Of a DNA stretch of 64,000 nt, positions 14,868 through 29,900 are shown one piece after another. This DNA is from Colletes latitarsis (lineage: Eukaryota > Arthropoda > Insecta > Hymenoptera > Colletidae): contig NC_135144.1 of the NCBI RefSeq assembly GCF_051014445.1, forward strand, positions 2,666,001-2,730,000, written 5' to 3'. Numbering within the stretch: position 1 is the first letter of the stretch; each line of letters starts with the position of its first letter. A program made the translations under genes and the position numbers. The notes under the pieces were generated by a model. It searched no databases, was not told the origin of the DNA, and saw nothing but the letters and a program-made list of their open reading frames with translations.

Positions 14868-17800
14868 AACCCAGACCTAACCAGTGTTATCCTTTAAAAT
14901 GTGGATCGAAACTAGGTTTAATTGACTGTTTCAATGTGGTACCACATTACTACGTGATTCAAACCCGAAAAAACCCAGGATCTGGCCAACAAGTTTGCGA
15001 AGAAAGCAAAATCATGAGCCAGATGCCGGCGTAACCCAGACCTAACCCAGACCTAACCGGTGTTACCGACTAAAATATTGGTCGGAACCAGGTTTAATTG
15101 TCTGTTTCATTGTGGTACCACATAACTACGTGATTGAAACCAGAGGAAACCAAGGACCCGGCCAACAAGAATGCGGAAAAGGCAAAATCATGAGCCAGAT
15201 GCGGGCATAACCCAGACCTAACCCAGACCTAACCGGTGTTATCCTCTAAAATATTGATCGAAACAAAGTTTAATCGACTGTTTCAGTGTGGTACAACATT
15301 AGTACATGATACAATCCCGGAAATTCCCAGGATCTGGCCAACAACTATGCGAAGAAGGTAAAATCATGAGCGAGATGCGGGCATAACCCAGAACTAACCC
15401 AGACCTAACCAGTGTTATCCTTTAAAATGTGGATCGAAACCAGGTTTAATTGACTGTTTCAATGTGGTACTACATTACTACGTGATTCAAACCCGAAAAG
15501 ACCCAGGATCTGGCCATCAAGTTTGCGAAGAAAGCAAAATCATGAGCCAGATGCGGGCATAACCCAGACCTAACCCAGACCTAGCCGGTGTTACCGACTA
15601 AAATATTGGTCGGAACCAGGTTTAATTGTCTGTGTCATTGTGGTACCACATAACTACGTGATTGAAACCAGAGAAAACCAAGGATCCGGCCAACAAAAAT
15701 GCGGAAAAGGCAAAATCATGCGTCAGATGCTGGCAATAACCCAGACCTAACCCGGACCTAACCGGTGTTACCGACTAAAATACTGACATAATCCAGGTTT
15801 AATTTTCTGTTACTGTGTGGTACCACATTACTACGTTATTCAAACCCGGAAATTCCCAGGATCTGGCCAACAACTATGCGAAGAAGGCAAAATCTTGAGC
15901 CAGATGCGGGCATAACCCAGACCTAACCCAGACCTAACCAGTGTTATCCTTTAAAATGTGGATCGAAACCAGGTTTAATTGACTGTTTCAATGTGGTACC
16001 ACATTACTACGTGATTCAAACCCGAAAAACCCAGGATCTGGCCAACAACTTTGCGAAGAAAGCAAAATCATGAGCCAGATGCGGGCATAACCCAGACCTA
16101 ACCCAGACCTAACCGGTGTTACCGACTAAAATATTGGTCGGAACCAGGTTTAATTGTCTGTTTCATTGTGGTACCACATATCTACGTGATTGAAACCAGA
16201 GGAAACCAAGGATCCGGCCAACAAAAATGCGGAAAAGGCAAAATCATGCGTCAGATGCTGGCATAACCCAGACCTAACCCAGACCTAACCGGTGTTACCG
16301 ACTAAAATACTGACCTAATCCAGGTTTAATTTTCTGTTACTGTGTGGTACCACATTACTACGTTATTCAAACCCGGAAATTCCCAGGATCTGGCCAACAA
16401 CTATGCGAAGAAGGGAAAATCATGAACCAGATGCGGGAATAACCCAGACCTAACCCAGACCTAACCGGTGTTATCCTCTAAAATATTGATCGAATCCAGG
16501 TTTAATTGACTGTTACTGTGTGGTACCACATTACTACGTGATACAAACCCGAAAACTCCCAGGATCTGGCCAACAACTATGCGAAGAAGGCAAAATCATG
16601 AGCCAGATGCGGGCATAACCCAGACCTAACCCGAACCTGACCAGTGTTATCCTTTAAAGTGTGGATCGAAACCAGGTTTAATTGACTGTTTCAATGCGGT
16701 ACCACATTACTACGTGATTCAAACCCGAAAAAACCCAGGATCTGGCCAACAAGTTTGCGAAGAAAGCAAAATCATGCGTCAGATGCTGGCATAACCCAGA
16801 CCTAACCCAGACCTAACCGGTGTTACCGACTAAAATACTGACCTAATCCAGGTTTAATTTTCTGTTACTGTGTGGTACCACATTACTACGTTATTCAAAC
16901 CCGGAAATTCCCAGGATCTGGCCAACAACTATGCGAAGAAGGGAAAATCATGAACCAGATGAGGGAATAACCCAGACCTAACCCAGACCTAACCGGTGTT
17001 ACCGACTAAAATATTAGTCGAATCCAAGTTTAATCGACTGTTTCACTGTGGTACTACATTACTACGTGATTCAAACCCGAAAAGACCCAGGATCTGGCCA
17101 TCAAGTATGCGAAGAAAGCAAAATCATGAGCCAGATGCGGGCATAACCCAGACCTAACCCAGACCTAGCCGGTGTTACCGACTAAAATATTGGTCGGAAC
17201 CAGGTTTAATTGTCTGTGTCATTGTGGTACCACATAACTACGTGATTGAAACCAGAGGAAACCAAGGATCCGGCCAACAAAAATGCGGAAAAGGCAAAAT
17301 CATGCGTCAGATGCTGGCATAACCCAGACCTAACCCGGACCTAACCGGTGTTACCGACTAAAATACTGACATAATCCAGGTTTAATTTTCTGTTACTGTG
17401 TGGTACCACATTACTACGTTATTCAAACCCGGAAATTCCCAGGATCTGGCCAACAACTATGCGAAGAAGGCAAAATCATGAGCCAGATGCGGGCATAACC
17501 CAGACCTAACCCAGACCTAACCAGTGTTATCCTTTAAAATGTGGATCGAAACAAGGTTTAATTAACTGTTTCAATGTGGTACTACATTACTACGTGACTC
17601 AAACCCGAAAAAACCCAGGATCTGGCCAACAAGTTTGCGAAGAAAGCAAAATCATGAGCCAGATGCGGGCATAACCCAGACCTAACCCAGACCTAACCGG
17701 TGTTACCGACTAAAATATTGGTCGGAACCAGGTTTAATTGTCTGTTTCATTGTGGTACCACATATCTACGTGATTGAAACCAGAGGAAACTAAGGATCCG

Positions 17801-20800
17801 GCCAACAAAAATGCGGAAAAGGCAAAATCATGCGTCAGATGCTGGCATAACCCAGACCTAACCCAGACCTAACCGGTGTTACCGACTAAAATACTGACCT
17901 AATCCAGGTTTAATTTTCTGTTACTGTGTGGTACCACATTACTACGTTATTCAAACCCGGAAATTCCCAGGATCTGGCCAACAACTATGCGAAGAAGGCA
18001 AAATCATGAACCAGATGCGGGAATAACCCAGACCTAACCCAGACCTAACCGGTGTTATCCTCTAAAATATTGATCGAATCCAGGTTTAATTGACTGTTAC
18101 TGTGTGGTACCACATTACTACGTGATACAAACCCGAAAACTCCCAGGATCTGGCCAACAACTATGCGAAGAAGGCAAAATCATGAGCCAGATGCGGGCAT
18201 AACCCAGACCTAACCCGGACCTGACCAGTGTTATCCTTTAAAGTGTGGATCGAAACCAGGTTTAATTGACTGTTTCAATGCGGTACCACATTACTACGTG
18301 ATTCAAACCCGAAAAAACCCAGGATCTGGCCAACAAGTTTGCGAAGAAAGCAAAATCATGAGCCAGATGCGGGCATAACCCAGACCTAACCCAGACCTAA
18401 CCGGTGTTATCCTCTAAAATATTGATCGAAACCAAGTTTAATCGACTGTTTCAGTGTGGTACAACATTAGTACGTGATACAAACCCGAAAATTCCCAGGA
18501 TCTGGCCAACAACTATGCGAAGAAGGCAAAATCATGAGCCAGATGCGGGCATAACTCAGACCTAACCCAGACCTAACCAGTGTTATCCTTTAAAATGTGG
18601 ATCGAAACTAGGTTTAATTGACTGTTTCAATGTGGTACCACATTACTACGTGATTCAAACCCGAAAAAACCCAGGATCTGGCCAACAAGTTTGCGAAGAA
18701 AGCAAAATCATGAGCCAGATGCGGGCATAACCCAGACCTAACCCAGACCTAACCAGTGTTATCCTTTAAAATGTGCATCGAAACCTGGTTTAATTGACTG
18801 TTTCTATGTGGTACCACATTACTACGTGACTCAAACCCGGAAATTCCCAGGATCTGAGCAACAAGTATGCGAAGAAGGGAGAATCATGAGCCAGTTGCGG
18901 GCATAACCCAGACCTAACCCAGACCTAACCGGTGTTACCGACTAAAATATTAGTCGAATCCAAGTTTAATCGACTGTTTCACTGTGGTACTACATTACTA
19001 CGTGATTCAAACCCGAAAAGACCCAAGATCTGGCCATCAAGTTTGCGAAGAAAGCAAAATCATGAGCCAGATGCGGGCATAACCCAGACCTAACCCAGAC
19101 CTAGCCGGTGTTACCGACTAAAATATTGGTCGGAACCAGGTTTAATTGTCTGTGTCATTGTGGTACCACATAACTACGTGATTGAAACCAGAGGAAACCA
19201 AGGATCCGGCCAACAAAAATGCGGAAAAGGCAAAATCATGCGTCAGATGCTGGCATAACCCAGACCTAACCCGGACCTAACCGGTGTTACCGACTAAAAT
19301 ACTGACATAATCCAGGTTTAATTTTCTGTTACTGTGTGGTACCACATTACTACGTTATTCAAACCCGGAAATTCCCAGGATCTGGCCAACAACTATGCGA
19401 AGAAGGCAAAATCATGAGCCAGATGCGGGCATAACCCAGACCTAACCCAGACCTAACCAGTGTTATCCTTTAAAATGTGGATCGAAACCAGGTTTAATTG
19501 ACTGTTTCAATGTGGTACTACATTACTACGTGACTCAAACCCGAAAAAACCCAGGATCTGGCCAACAAGTTTGCGAAGAAAGCAAAATCATGAGCCAGAT
19601 GCCGGCATAACCCAGACCTAACCCAGACCTAACCGGTGTTACCGACTAAAATACTGACCGAATCCAGGTTTAATTGTCTGTTACTGTGTGGTACCACAAT
19701 ACTACGTTATTCAAACCCGAAAAAACCCAGGATCTGGCCAACAAGTTTGCGAAGAAAGCAAAATCATGAGCCAGATGCGGGCATAACCCAGACCTAACCC
19801 AGACCTAACCGGTGTTACCGACTAAAATATTGGTCGGAACCAGGTTTAGTTGTCAGTTTCATTGTGGTACCACATAACTACGTGATTGAAACCAGAGAAA
19901 ACCAAGGATACGGCCAACAAAAATGCGGAAAAGGCAAAATCATGCGTCAGATGCTGGCATAACCCAGACCTAACCCAGACCTAACCGATGTTACCGACTA
20001 AAATATTGGTCGGAACCAGGTTTAATTGTCTGTTTCAGTGAGGTGACACATTACTACGTGTTTCAAACCAGAGAAAACCAAGGATCTGGCTAACAAGAAT
20101 GCGGAAAAGGCAAAATCATGAGTCAGATGCTGGCATAACCCAGACCTCACCCAGACCTAACCAGTGTTACCGACTAAAATACTGACCGAATCCAGGTTTA
20201 ATTGCCTTTTACTGTGTGGTACCACATTACTACGTTATTCAAACCCGGAAATTCCCAGGATCTGACCAACTACTATGCGAGGAAGGCAAAATCATGAGCC
20301 TGATGTGGGCATAACCCAGACCTAACCCAGACCTAACCGGCTTTATCCTCTAAAATATTGATCGAAACCAGGATTAATTGACTGTTTCAACGTGGTACCA
20401 CATTACTACGTGATTCAAACTCTGAAAAACCCAGGATCTGGCCAACAAGTATGCGAAGAAGGCAAAATCATGAGCCAGATGCGGGCATAACCCAGACCTA
20501 ACCCAGACCTAACCGGTGTTATCCTCTAAAATATTGATCGAAACCAAGTTTAATCGACTGTTTGAGTGTGGTACAACATTACTACGTGATTCAAACCCGA
20601 AAAAAACCCAGGATCTGGCCAACAAGTATGCGAAGAAGGCAAAATCATGAGCCAGATGCGGGCATAACCCAGACCTAACCCAGACCTAACCGGTGTTATC
20701 CTCCAAAATATTGATCGAATCCAGGTTTAATTGACTGTTACTGTGTGGTACCACATTATTACGTGATACAAGCCCGAAAATTCCCAGGATCTGGCCAACA

Positions 20801-23599
20801 ACTATGCGAAGAAGGCAAAATCATGAGCCAGATGCGGGCATAACCCAGACCTAACCCAGACCTAACCAGTGTTATCCTTTAAAATGTGGATCGAAACCAG
20901 GTTTAATTGACTGTTTCAATGTGGTACCACATTACTACGTGATTCAAACCCGAAAAAAGCCAGGATCTGGCCAACAAGGTTGCGAAGAAAGCAAAATCAT
21001 GAGCCAAATGTGGGCATAACCCAGACCTAACCCAGACCTAACCGGTGTTACCGACTAAAATACTGACCGAATCCAGGTTTAATTGACTGTTTCAGTGAGG
21101 TGTCACATTACTACGTGTTTCAAACCAGAGAAAACCAAGGATCTGGCCCACAAGAATGCGGAAAAGGCAAAATCATGAGTCAGATGCTGGCATAACCCAG
21201 ACCTGACCCAGACCTAACCGGTGTTACCGACTAAAATACTGACCGAATCCAGGTTTAATTGACTGTTACTGTGTGGTACCACATTACTACGTGATACAAA
21301 CCCGAAAATTCCCAGGATCTGGCCAACAACTATGCGAAGAAGGCAAAATCATGAGCCAGATGCGGGCATAACCCAGACCTAACCCAGACCTAACCGGTGT
21401 TATACTCTAAAATATTGATCGAATCCAAGTTTAACGGACTGTTTCTGTGTGGTACCACATTACTACGTTATTCGAACCCGGAAATTCCCAGGATCTGAGC
21501 AACAAGTATGCGAAGAAGGGAGAATCATGAGCCAGTTGCGGGCATAACCCAGACCTAACCCAGACCTAACCGGTGTTACCGACTAAAATATTAGTCGAAT
21601 CCAAGTTTAATCGACTGTTTCAGTGTGGTACAACATTACTACGTGATTCAAACCCGAAAAAACCCAGGATCTGGCCAACAAGTATGCGAAGAAGGCAAAA
21701 TCATGAGCCAGATGCGGGCATAACCGAGACCTAACCCAAACCTAACCGGTGTTATCCTCTAAAATATTGATCGAATCCAGGTTTAGTTGACTGTTACTGT
21801 GTGGTACCACATTACTACGTGATACAAACCCGAAAATTCCCAGGATCTGGTCAACAACTATGCGAAGAAGGCAAAATCATGAGCCAGATGCGGGCATAAC
21901 CCAGACCTAACCCAGACCTAACCAGTGTTATCCTTTAAAATGTGGATCGAAACCAGGTTTAATTGACTGTTTCAATGTGGTACCACATTACTACGTGACT
22001 CAAACCCGAAAAAACCCAGGATCTGGCCAACAAGTTTGCGAAGAAAGCAAAATCATGAGCCAGATGCCGGCATAACCCAGACCTAACCCAGACCTAACCG
22101 GTGTTGCCGACTAAAATATTGGTCGGAACCAGGTTTAATTGTCTGTCTCAGTGAGGTGTCACTTTACTACGTGATTGAAACCAGAGAAAACCAAGGATCC
22201 GGCCAACAAGAATGCGGAAAAGGCAAAATCATGAGCCAGATGGGGGCATAACCCAGACCTAACCCAGACCTAACCTGTGTTATCCTTCAAAATATTGATC
22301 GAAACCAGGTTTAATTGTCTGTTTCATTGTGGTACCACATTGCTACGTGATTGAAACCACAGAAAACCAAGGATCCGGCCAACAAGAATGCGGAAAAGGC
22401 AAAATCATGAGTCAGATGCTGGCATAACCCAGACCTAACCCAGACCTAACCGGTGTTACCGACTAAAATACTGACCGAATCCAGGTTTAATTGTCTGTTA
22501 CTGTGTGGTACCTCAATACTACGTTATTCAAACCCCGAAATTCCCAGGATCTGACCAACAAGTATGCGAAGAAGGCAAAATCATGAGCCAGATGTGGGCA
22601 TAACCCAGACCTAACCCAGACCTAACCGGTGTTATCCTCTAAAATATTGATCGAAACCAAGTTTAATCGACTGGTTTAGTGTGGTACAACATTAGTACGT
22701 GATACAAACCCGGAAATTCCCAGGATCTGGCCAACAACTATGCGAAGAAGGCAAAATCATGAGCGAGATGCGGGCATAACCCAGAACTAACCCAGACCTA
22801 ACCAGTGTTATCCTTTAAAATGTGGATCGAAACCAGGTTTAATTGACTGTTTCAATGTGGTACCACATTACTACGTGATTCAAACCCGAAAAGACCCAGG
22901 ATCTGGCCAATAAGTATGCGAAGAAAGCAAAATCATGATCCAGATGCTGGCATAACCCAGACCTAACCGGTGTTACCGACTAAAATATTGGTCGGAACCA
23001 GGTTTAATTGTCTGTGTCATTGTGGTACCACATAACTACGTGATTGAAACCAGAGGAAACCAAGGATCCGGCCAACAAAAATGCGGAAAAGGCAAAATCA
23101 TGCGTCAGATCCTGGCATAACCCAGACCTAACCCGGACCTAACCGGTGTTACCGACTAAAATATTAGTCGAATCCAAGTTTAATCGACTGTTTCAGTGTG
23201 GTACAACATTACTACGTGATTCAAACCCGAAAAAACCCAGGATCTGGCCAACAAGTATGCGAAGAAGGCAAAATCATGAGCCAGATGCGGGCATAACCGA
23301 GACCTAACCCAAACCTAACCGGTGTTATCCTCTAAAATATTGATCGAATCCAGGTTTAGTTGACTGTTACTGTGTGGTACCACATTACTACGTGATACAA
23401 ACCCGAAAATTCCCAGGATCTGGTCAACAACTATGCGAAGAAGGCAAAATCATGAGCCAGATGCTGGCATAACCCAGACCTAACCGGTGTTACCGACTAA
23501 AATATTGGTCGGAACCAGGTTTAATTGTCTGTTTCAGTGAGGTGTCACTTTACTACGTGTTTCAAACCAGAGAAAACCAAGGATCTGGCCAACAAGAAT

Positions 23600-26500
23600 G
23601 CGGAAAAGGCAAAATCATGAGCCAGATGTGGGCATAACCCAGACCTAACCCAGACGTAACCAGTGTTATCCTTTAGAATGTCGATCGAAACCAGGTTTAA
23701 TTGACTGTTTCAATGTGGTACCACATTACTACGTGACTCAAACCCGAAAAAACCCAGGATCTGGCCAACAAGTTTGCGAAGAAAGCAAAATCATGAGCCA
23801 GATTCCGGCATAACCCAGACCTAACCCAGACCTAACCGGTGTTATCCTTTAAAATATTGATCGAAACCAGGTTTAATTGTCTGTTTCATTGTGGTACCAC
23901 ATTACTACGTGATTGAAACCAGAGAAAACCAAGGATCCGGCCAACAAGAATGCGGAAAAGGCAAAATCATGAGCCAGATGGGGGCATAACCCAGACCTAA
24001 CCCAGACCTAACCTGTGTTATCCTTTAAAATATTGATCGAAACCAGGTTTAATTGTCTGTTTCATTGTGGTACCACATTGCTACGTGATTGAAACCACAG
24101 AAAACCAAGGATCCGGCCAACAAGAATGCGGAAAAGGCAAAATCATGAGTCAGATGCTGGCATAACCCAGACCTAACCCAGACCTAACCGGTGTTACCGA
24201 CTAAAATACTGACCGAATCCAGGTTTAATTGTCTGTTACTGTGTGGTACCTCAATACTACGTTATTCAAACCCCGAAATTCCCAGGATCTGACCAACAAG
24301 TATGCGAAGAAGGCAAAATCATGAGCCAGATGTGGGCATAACCCAAACCTAACCCAGACCTAACCGGTGTTATCCTCTAAAATATTGATCGAAACCAGGT
24401 TTAATTGACTGTTCCAATGTGGTACCACATTACTACGTGATTCAAACCCGAAAAGACCCAGGATCTGGCCAATAAGTTTGCGAAGAAAGCAAAATCATGA
24501 GCCAGATGCTGGCATAACCCAGACCTAACCCAGACCTAACCGGTGTTACCGACTAAAATATTGGTCGGAACCAGGTTTAATTGTCTGTGTCATTGTGGTA
24601 CCACATAACTACGTGATTGAAACCAGAGGAAACCAAGGATCCGGCCAACAAAAATGCGGAAAAGGCAAAATCATGCGTCAGATGCTGGCATAACCCAGAC
24701 CTAACCCGGACCTAACCGGTGTTACCGACTAAAATACTGACATAATCCAGGTTTAATTTTCTGTTACTGTGTGGTACCACATTACTACGTTATTCAAACC
24801 CGGAAATTCCCAGGATCTGGCCAACAACTATGCGAAGAAGGCAAAATCATGAGCCAGATGCGGGCATAACCCAGACCTAACCCAGACCTAACCAGTGTTA
24901 TCCTTTAAAATGTGGATCGAAACCAGGTTTAATTGACTGTTTCAATGTGGTACCACATTACTACGTGACTCAAACCCGAAAAAACGCAGGATCTGGCCAA
25001 CAAGTTTGCGAAGAAAGCAAAATCATGAGCCAGATGCCGGCATAACCCAGACCTAACCCAGACCTAACCGGTGTTACCGACTGAAATATTGGTCGGAACC
25101 AGGTTTAATTGTCTGTTACTGTGTGGTACCACAATACTACGTTATTCAAACCCGAAAAAACCAAGGATCTGGCCAACAAGTTTGCGAAGAAAGCAAGATC
25201 ATGAGCCAGATGCGGGCATAACCCAGACCTAACCCAGACCTAACCGGTGTTACCGACTAAAATATTGGTCGGAACCAGGTTTAATTGTCAGTTTCATTGT
25301 GGTACCACATAACTACGTGATTGAAACCAGAGAAAACCAAGGATCCGGCCAACAAAAATGCGGAAAAGGCAAAATCATGCGTCAGATGCTGGCATAACCC
25401 AGACCTAACCCAGACCCAAACCTAACCGGTGTTATCCTCTAAAATATTGATCGAATCCAGGTTTAGTTGACTGTTACTGTGTGGTACCACATTACTACGT
25501 GATACAAACCCGAAAATTCCCAGGATCTGGTCAACAACTATGCGAAGAAGGCAAAATCATGAGCCAGATGCGGGCATAACCCAGACCTAACCCAGACCTA
25601 ACCGGTGTTATCCTCCAAAATATTGATCGAATCCAGGTTTAATTGACTGTTACTGTGTGGTACCACATTATTACGTGATACAAACCCGAAAATTCCCAGG
25701 ATCTGGCCAACAACTATGCGAGGAAGGCAAAATCATGAGCCAGATGCGGGCATAACCCAGACCTAACCCAGACCTAACCGATGTTACCGACTAAAATATT
25801 GGTCGGAACCAGGTTTAATTGTCTGTTTCAGTGAGGTGACACATTACTACGTGTTTCAAACCAGAGAAAACCAAGGATCTGGCTAACAAGAATGCGGAAA
25901 AGGCAAAATCATGAGTCAGATGCTGGCATAACCCAGACCTCACCCAGACCTAACCAGTGTTACCGACTAAAATACTGACCGAATCCAGGTTTAATTGCCT
26001 GTTACTGTGTGGTACCACATTACTACGTTATTCAAACCCGGAAATTCCCAGGATCTGACCAACAATTATGCGAAGAAGGCAAAATCATGAGCCAGATGTG
26101 GGCATAACCCAGACCTAACCCAGACCTAACCGGTTCTATCCTCTAAAATGTGGATCGATACCAGGATTAATTGACTGTTTCAATGTGGTACCACATTACT
26201 ACGTGATTCAAATCCAAAAAAACCCAGGATCTGGCCAACAACTATTCGAGGAAGGCAAAATCATGAGCCTGATGTGGGCATAACCCAGACCTAACCCAGA
26301 CCTAACCGGCTTTATCCTCTAAAATATTGATCGAAACCAGGATTAATTGACTGTTTCAACGTGGTACCACATTACTACGTGATTCAAACTCTAAAAAACC
26401 CAGGATCTGGCCAACAAGTATGCGAAGAAGGCAAAATCATGAGCCAGATGCGGGCATAACCCAGACCTAACCCAGACCTAACAGGTGTTACCGACTAAAA

Positions 26501-26910
26501 TACTGACCGAATCCAGGTTTAATTGACTGTTTCAGTGAGGTGTCACATTACTACGTGTTTCAAACCAGAGAAAACCAAGGATCTGGCCAAAAAGAATGCG
26601 GAAAAGGCAAAATAATGAGTCAGATGCTGGCATAACCCAGACCTCACCCAGACCTAACCGGTGTTACCGACTAAAATACTGACCGAATCCAGGTTTAATT
26701 GACTGTTACTGTGTGGTACCACATTACTACGTGATACAAACCCGAAAATTCCCAGGATCTGGCCAACAAGTATGCGAAGAAGGGAGAATCATGAGCCAGT
26801 TGCGGGCATAACCCAGACCTAACCCAGACCTAACCGGTGTTACCGACTAAAATATTAGTCGAATCCAAGTTTAATCGACTGTTTCAGTGTGGTACTACAT
26901 TACTACGTGA
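23600..26910. repeat. Segmental duplicate of the 30.3-33.9 kb block
   Basis: Rare variants here recur about 6.68-6.69 kb downstream: AATAAGTTTG at 24471 and 31165, CTGAAATATT at 25081 and 31764, and the chimeric CAGACCCAAA at 25411 and 32094. The offset falls by exactly 11 bp where the downstream copy has a single 11-mer near 31741. It rises by 352 bp (two monomers) before 33516. Boundaries are approximate. Confidence 0.75.
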
Positions 26911-29900
26911 TTGAAACCAGAGGAAACCAAGGATCCGGCCAACAAAAATGCGGAAAAGGCAAAATCATGCGTCAGATGCTGGCATAACCCAGACCTAACC
27001 CAAACCTAACCGGTGTTATCCTCTAAAATATTGATCGAATCCAGGTTTAGTTGACTGTTACTGTGTGGTACCACATTACTACGTGATACAAACCCGAAAA
27101 TTCCCAGGATCTGGTCAACAACTATGCGAAGAAGGCAAAATCATGAGCCAGATGCGGGCATAACCCAGACCTAACCCAGACCTAACCGGTGTTATCCTCC
27201 AAAATATTGATCGAATCCAGGTTTAATTGACTGTTACTGTGTGGTACCACATTATTACGTGATACAAGCCCGAAAATTCCCAGGATCTGGCCAACAACTA
27301 TGCGAAGAAGGCAAAATCATGAGACAGATGCGGGCATAACCCAGACCTAACCCAGACCTAACCTGTGTTATCCTTTAAAATGTGGATCGAAACCAGGTTT
27401 AATTGACTGTTTCAATGTGGTACCACATTACTACGTGATTCAAACCCGAAAAAAGCCAGGATCTGGCCAACAAGGTTGCGAAGAAAGCAAAATCATGAGC
27501 CAAATGTGGGCATAACCCAGACCTAACCCAGACCTAACCGGTGTTACCGACTAAAATACTGACCGAATCCAGGTTTAATTGACTGTTTCAGTGAGGTGTC
27601 ACATTACTACGTGTTTCTAACCAGAGAAAACCAAGGATCTGGCCCACAAGAATGCGGAAAAGGCAAAATCATGAGTCAGATGCTGGCATAACCCAGACCT
27701 CACCCAGACCTAACCGGTGTTACCGACTAAAATACTGACCGAATCCAGGTTTAATTGACTGTTACTGTGTGGTACCACATTACTACGTGATACAAACCCG
27801 AAAATTCCCAGGATCTGGCCAACAACTATGCGAAGAAGGCAAAATCATGAGCCAGATGCGGGCATAACCCAGACCTAACCCAGACCTAACCGGTGTTATA
27901 CTCTAAAATATTGATCGAATCCAAGTTTAACGGACTGTTTCTGTGTGGTACCACATTACTACGTTATTCGAACCCGGAAATTCCCAGGATCTGAGCAACA
28001 AGTATGCGAAGAAGGGAGAATCATGAGCCAGTTGCGGGCATAACCCAGACCTAACCCAGACCTAACCGGTGTTACCGACAAAAATATTAGTCGAATCCAA
28101 GTTTAATCGACTGTTTCAGTGTGGTACAACATTACTACGTGATTCAAACCCGAAAAAACCCAGGATCTGGCCAACAAGTATGCGAAGAAGGCAAAATCAT
28201 GAGCCAGATGCGGGCATAACCGAGACCTAACCCAAACCTAACCGGTGTTATCCTCTAAAATATTGATCGAATCCAGGTTTAGTTGACTGTTACTGTGTGG
28301 TACCACATTACTACGTGATACAAACCCGAAAATTCCCAGGATCTGGTCAACAACTATGCGAAGAAGGCAAAATCATGAGCCAGATGCGGGCATAACCCAG
28401 ACCTAACCCAGACCTAACCAGTGTTATCCTTTAAAATGTGGATCGAAACCAGGTTTAATTGACTGTTTCAATGTGGTACCACATTACTACGTGACTCAAA
28501 CCCGAAAAAACCCAGGATCTGGCCAACAAGTTTGCGAAGAAAGCAAAATCATGAGCCAGATGCCGGCATAACCCAGACCTAACCCAGACCTAACCGGTGT
28601 TACCGACTAAAATATTGGTCGGAACCAGGTTTAATTGTCTGTTTCAGTGAGGTGTCACTTTACTACGTGTTTCAAACCAGAGAAAACCAAGGATCTGGCC
28701 AACAAGAATGCGGAAAAGGCAAAATCATGAGCCAGATGGGGGCATAACCCAGACCTAACCCAGACGTAACCAGTGTTATCCTTTAAAATGTGGATCGAAA
28801 CCAGGTTTAATTGACTGTTTCAATGTGGTACCACATTACTACGTGACTCAAACCCGAAAAAACCCAGGATCTGGCCAACAAGTTTGCGAAGAAAGCAAAA
28901 TCATGAGCCAGATTCCGGCATAACCCAGACCTAACCCAGACCTAACCGGTGTTATCCTTTAAAATATTGATCGAAACCAGGTTTAATTGTCTGTTTCATT
29001 GTGGTACCACATTACTACGTGATTGAAACCAGAGAAAACCAAGGATCCGGCCAACAAGAATGCGGAAAAGGCAAAATCATGAGCCAGATGGGGGCATAAC
29101 CCAGACCTAACCCAGACCTAACCTGTGTTATCCTTCAAAATATTGATCGAAACCAGGTTTAATTGTCTGTTTCATTGTGGTACCACATTGCTACGTGATT
29201 GAAACCACAGAAAACCAAGGATCCGGCCAACAAGAATGCGGAAAAGGCAAAATCATGAGTCAGATGCTGGCATAACCCAGACCTAACCCAGACCTAACCG
29301 GTGTTACCGACTAAAATACTGACCGAATCCAGGTTTAATTGTCTGTTACTGTGTGGTACCTCAATACTACGTTATTCAAACCCCGAAATTCCCAGGATCT
29401 GACCAACAAGTATGCGAAGAAGGCAAAATCATGAGCCAGATGTGGGCATAACCCAGACCTAACCCAGACCTAACCGGTGTTATCCTCTAAAATATTGATC
29501 GAAACCAAGTCTAATCGACTGGTTTAGTGTGGTACAACATTAGTACGTGATACAAACCCGGAAATTCCCAGGATCTGGCCAACAACTATGCGAAGAAGGC
29601 AAAATCATGAGCGAGATGCGGGCATAACCCAGACCTAACCCAGACGTAACCAGTGTTATCCTTTAGAATGTCGATCGAAACCAGGTTTAATTGACTGTTT
29701 CAATGTGGTACCACATTACTACGTGATTCAAACCCGAAAAGACCCAGGATCTGGCCAATAAGTATGCGAAGAAAGCAAAATCATGATCCAGATGCTGGCA
29801 TAACCCAGACCTAACCCAGACCTAACCGGTGTTACCGACTAAAATATTGGTCGGAACCAGGTTTAATTGTCTGTGTCATTGTGGTACCACATAACTACGT

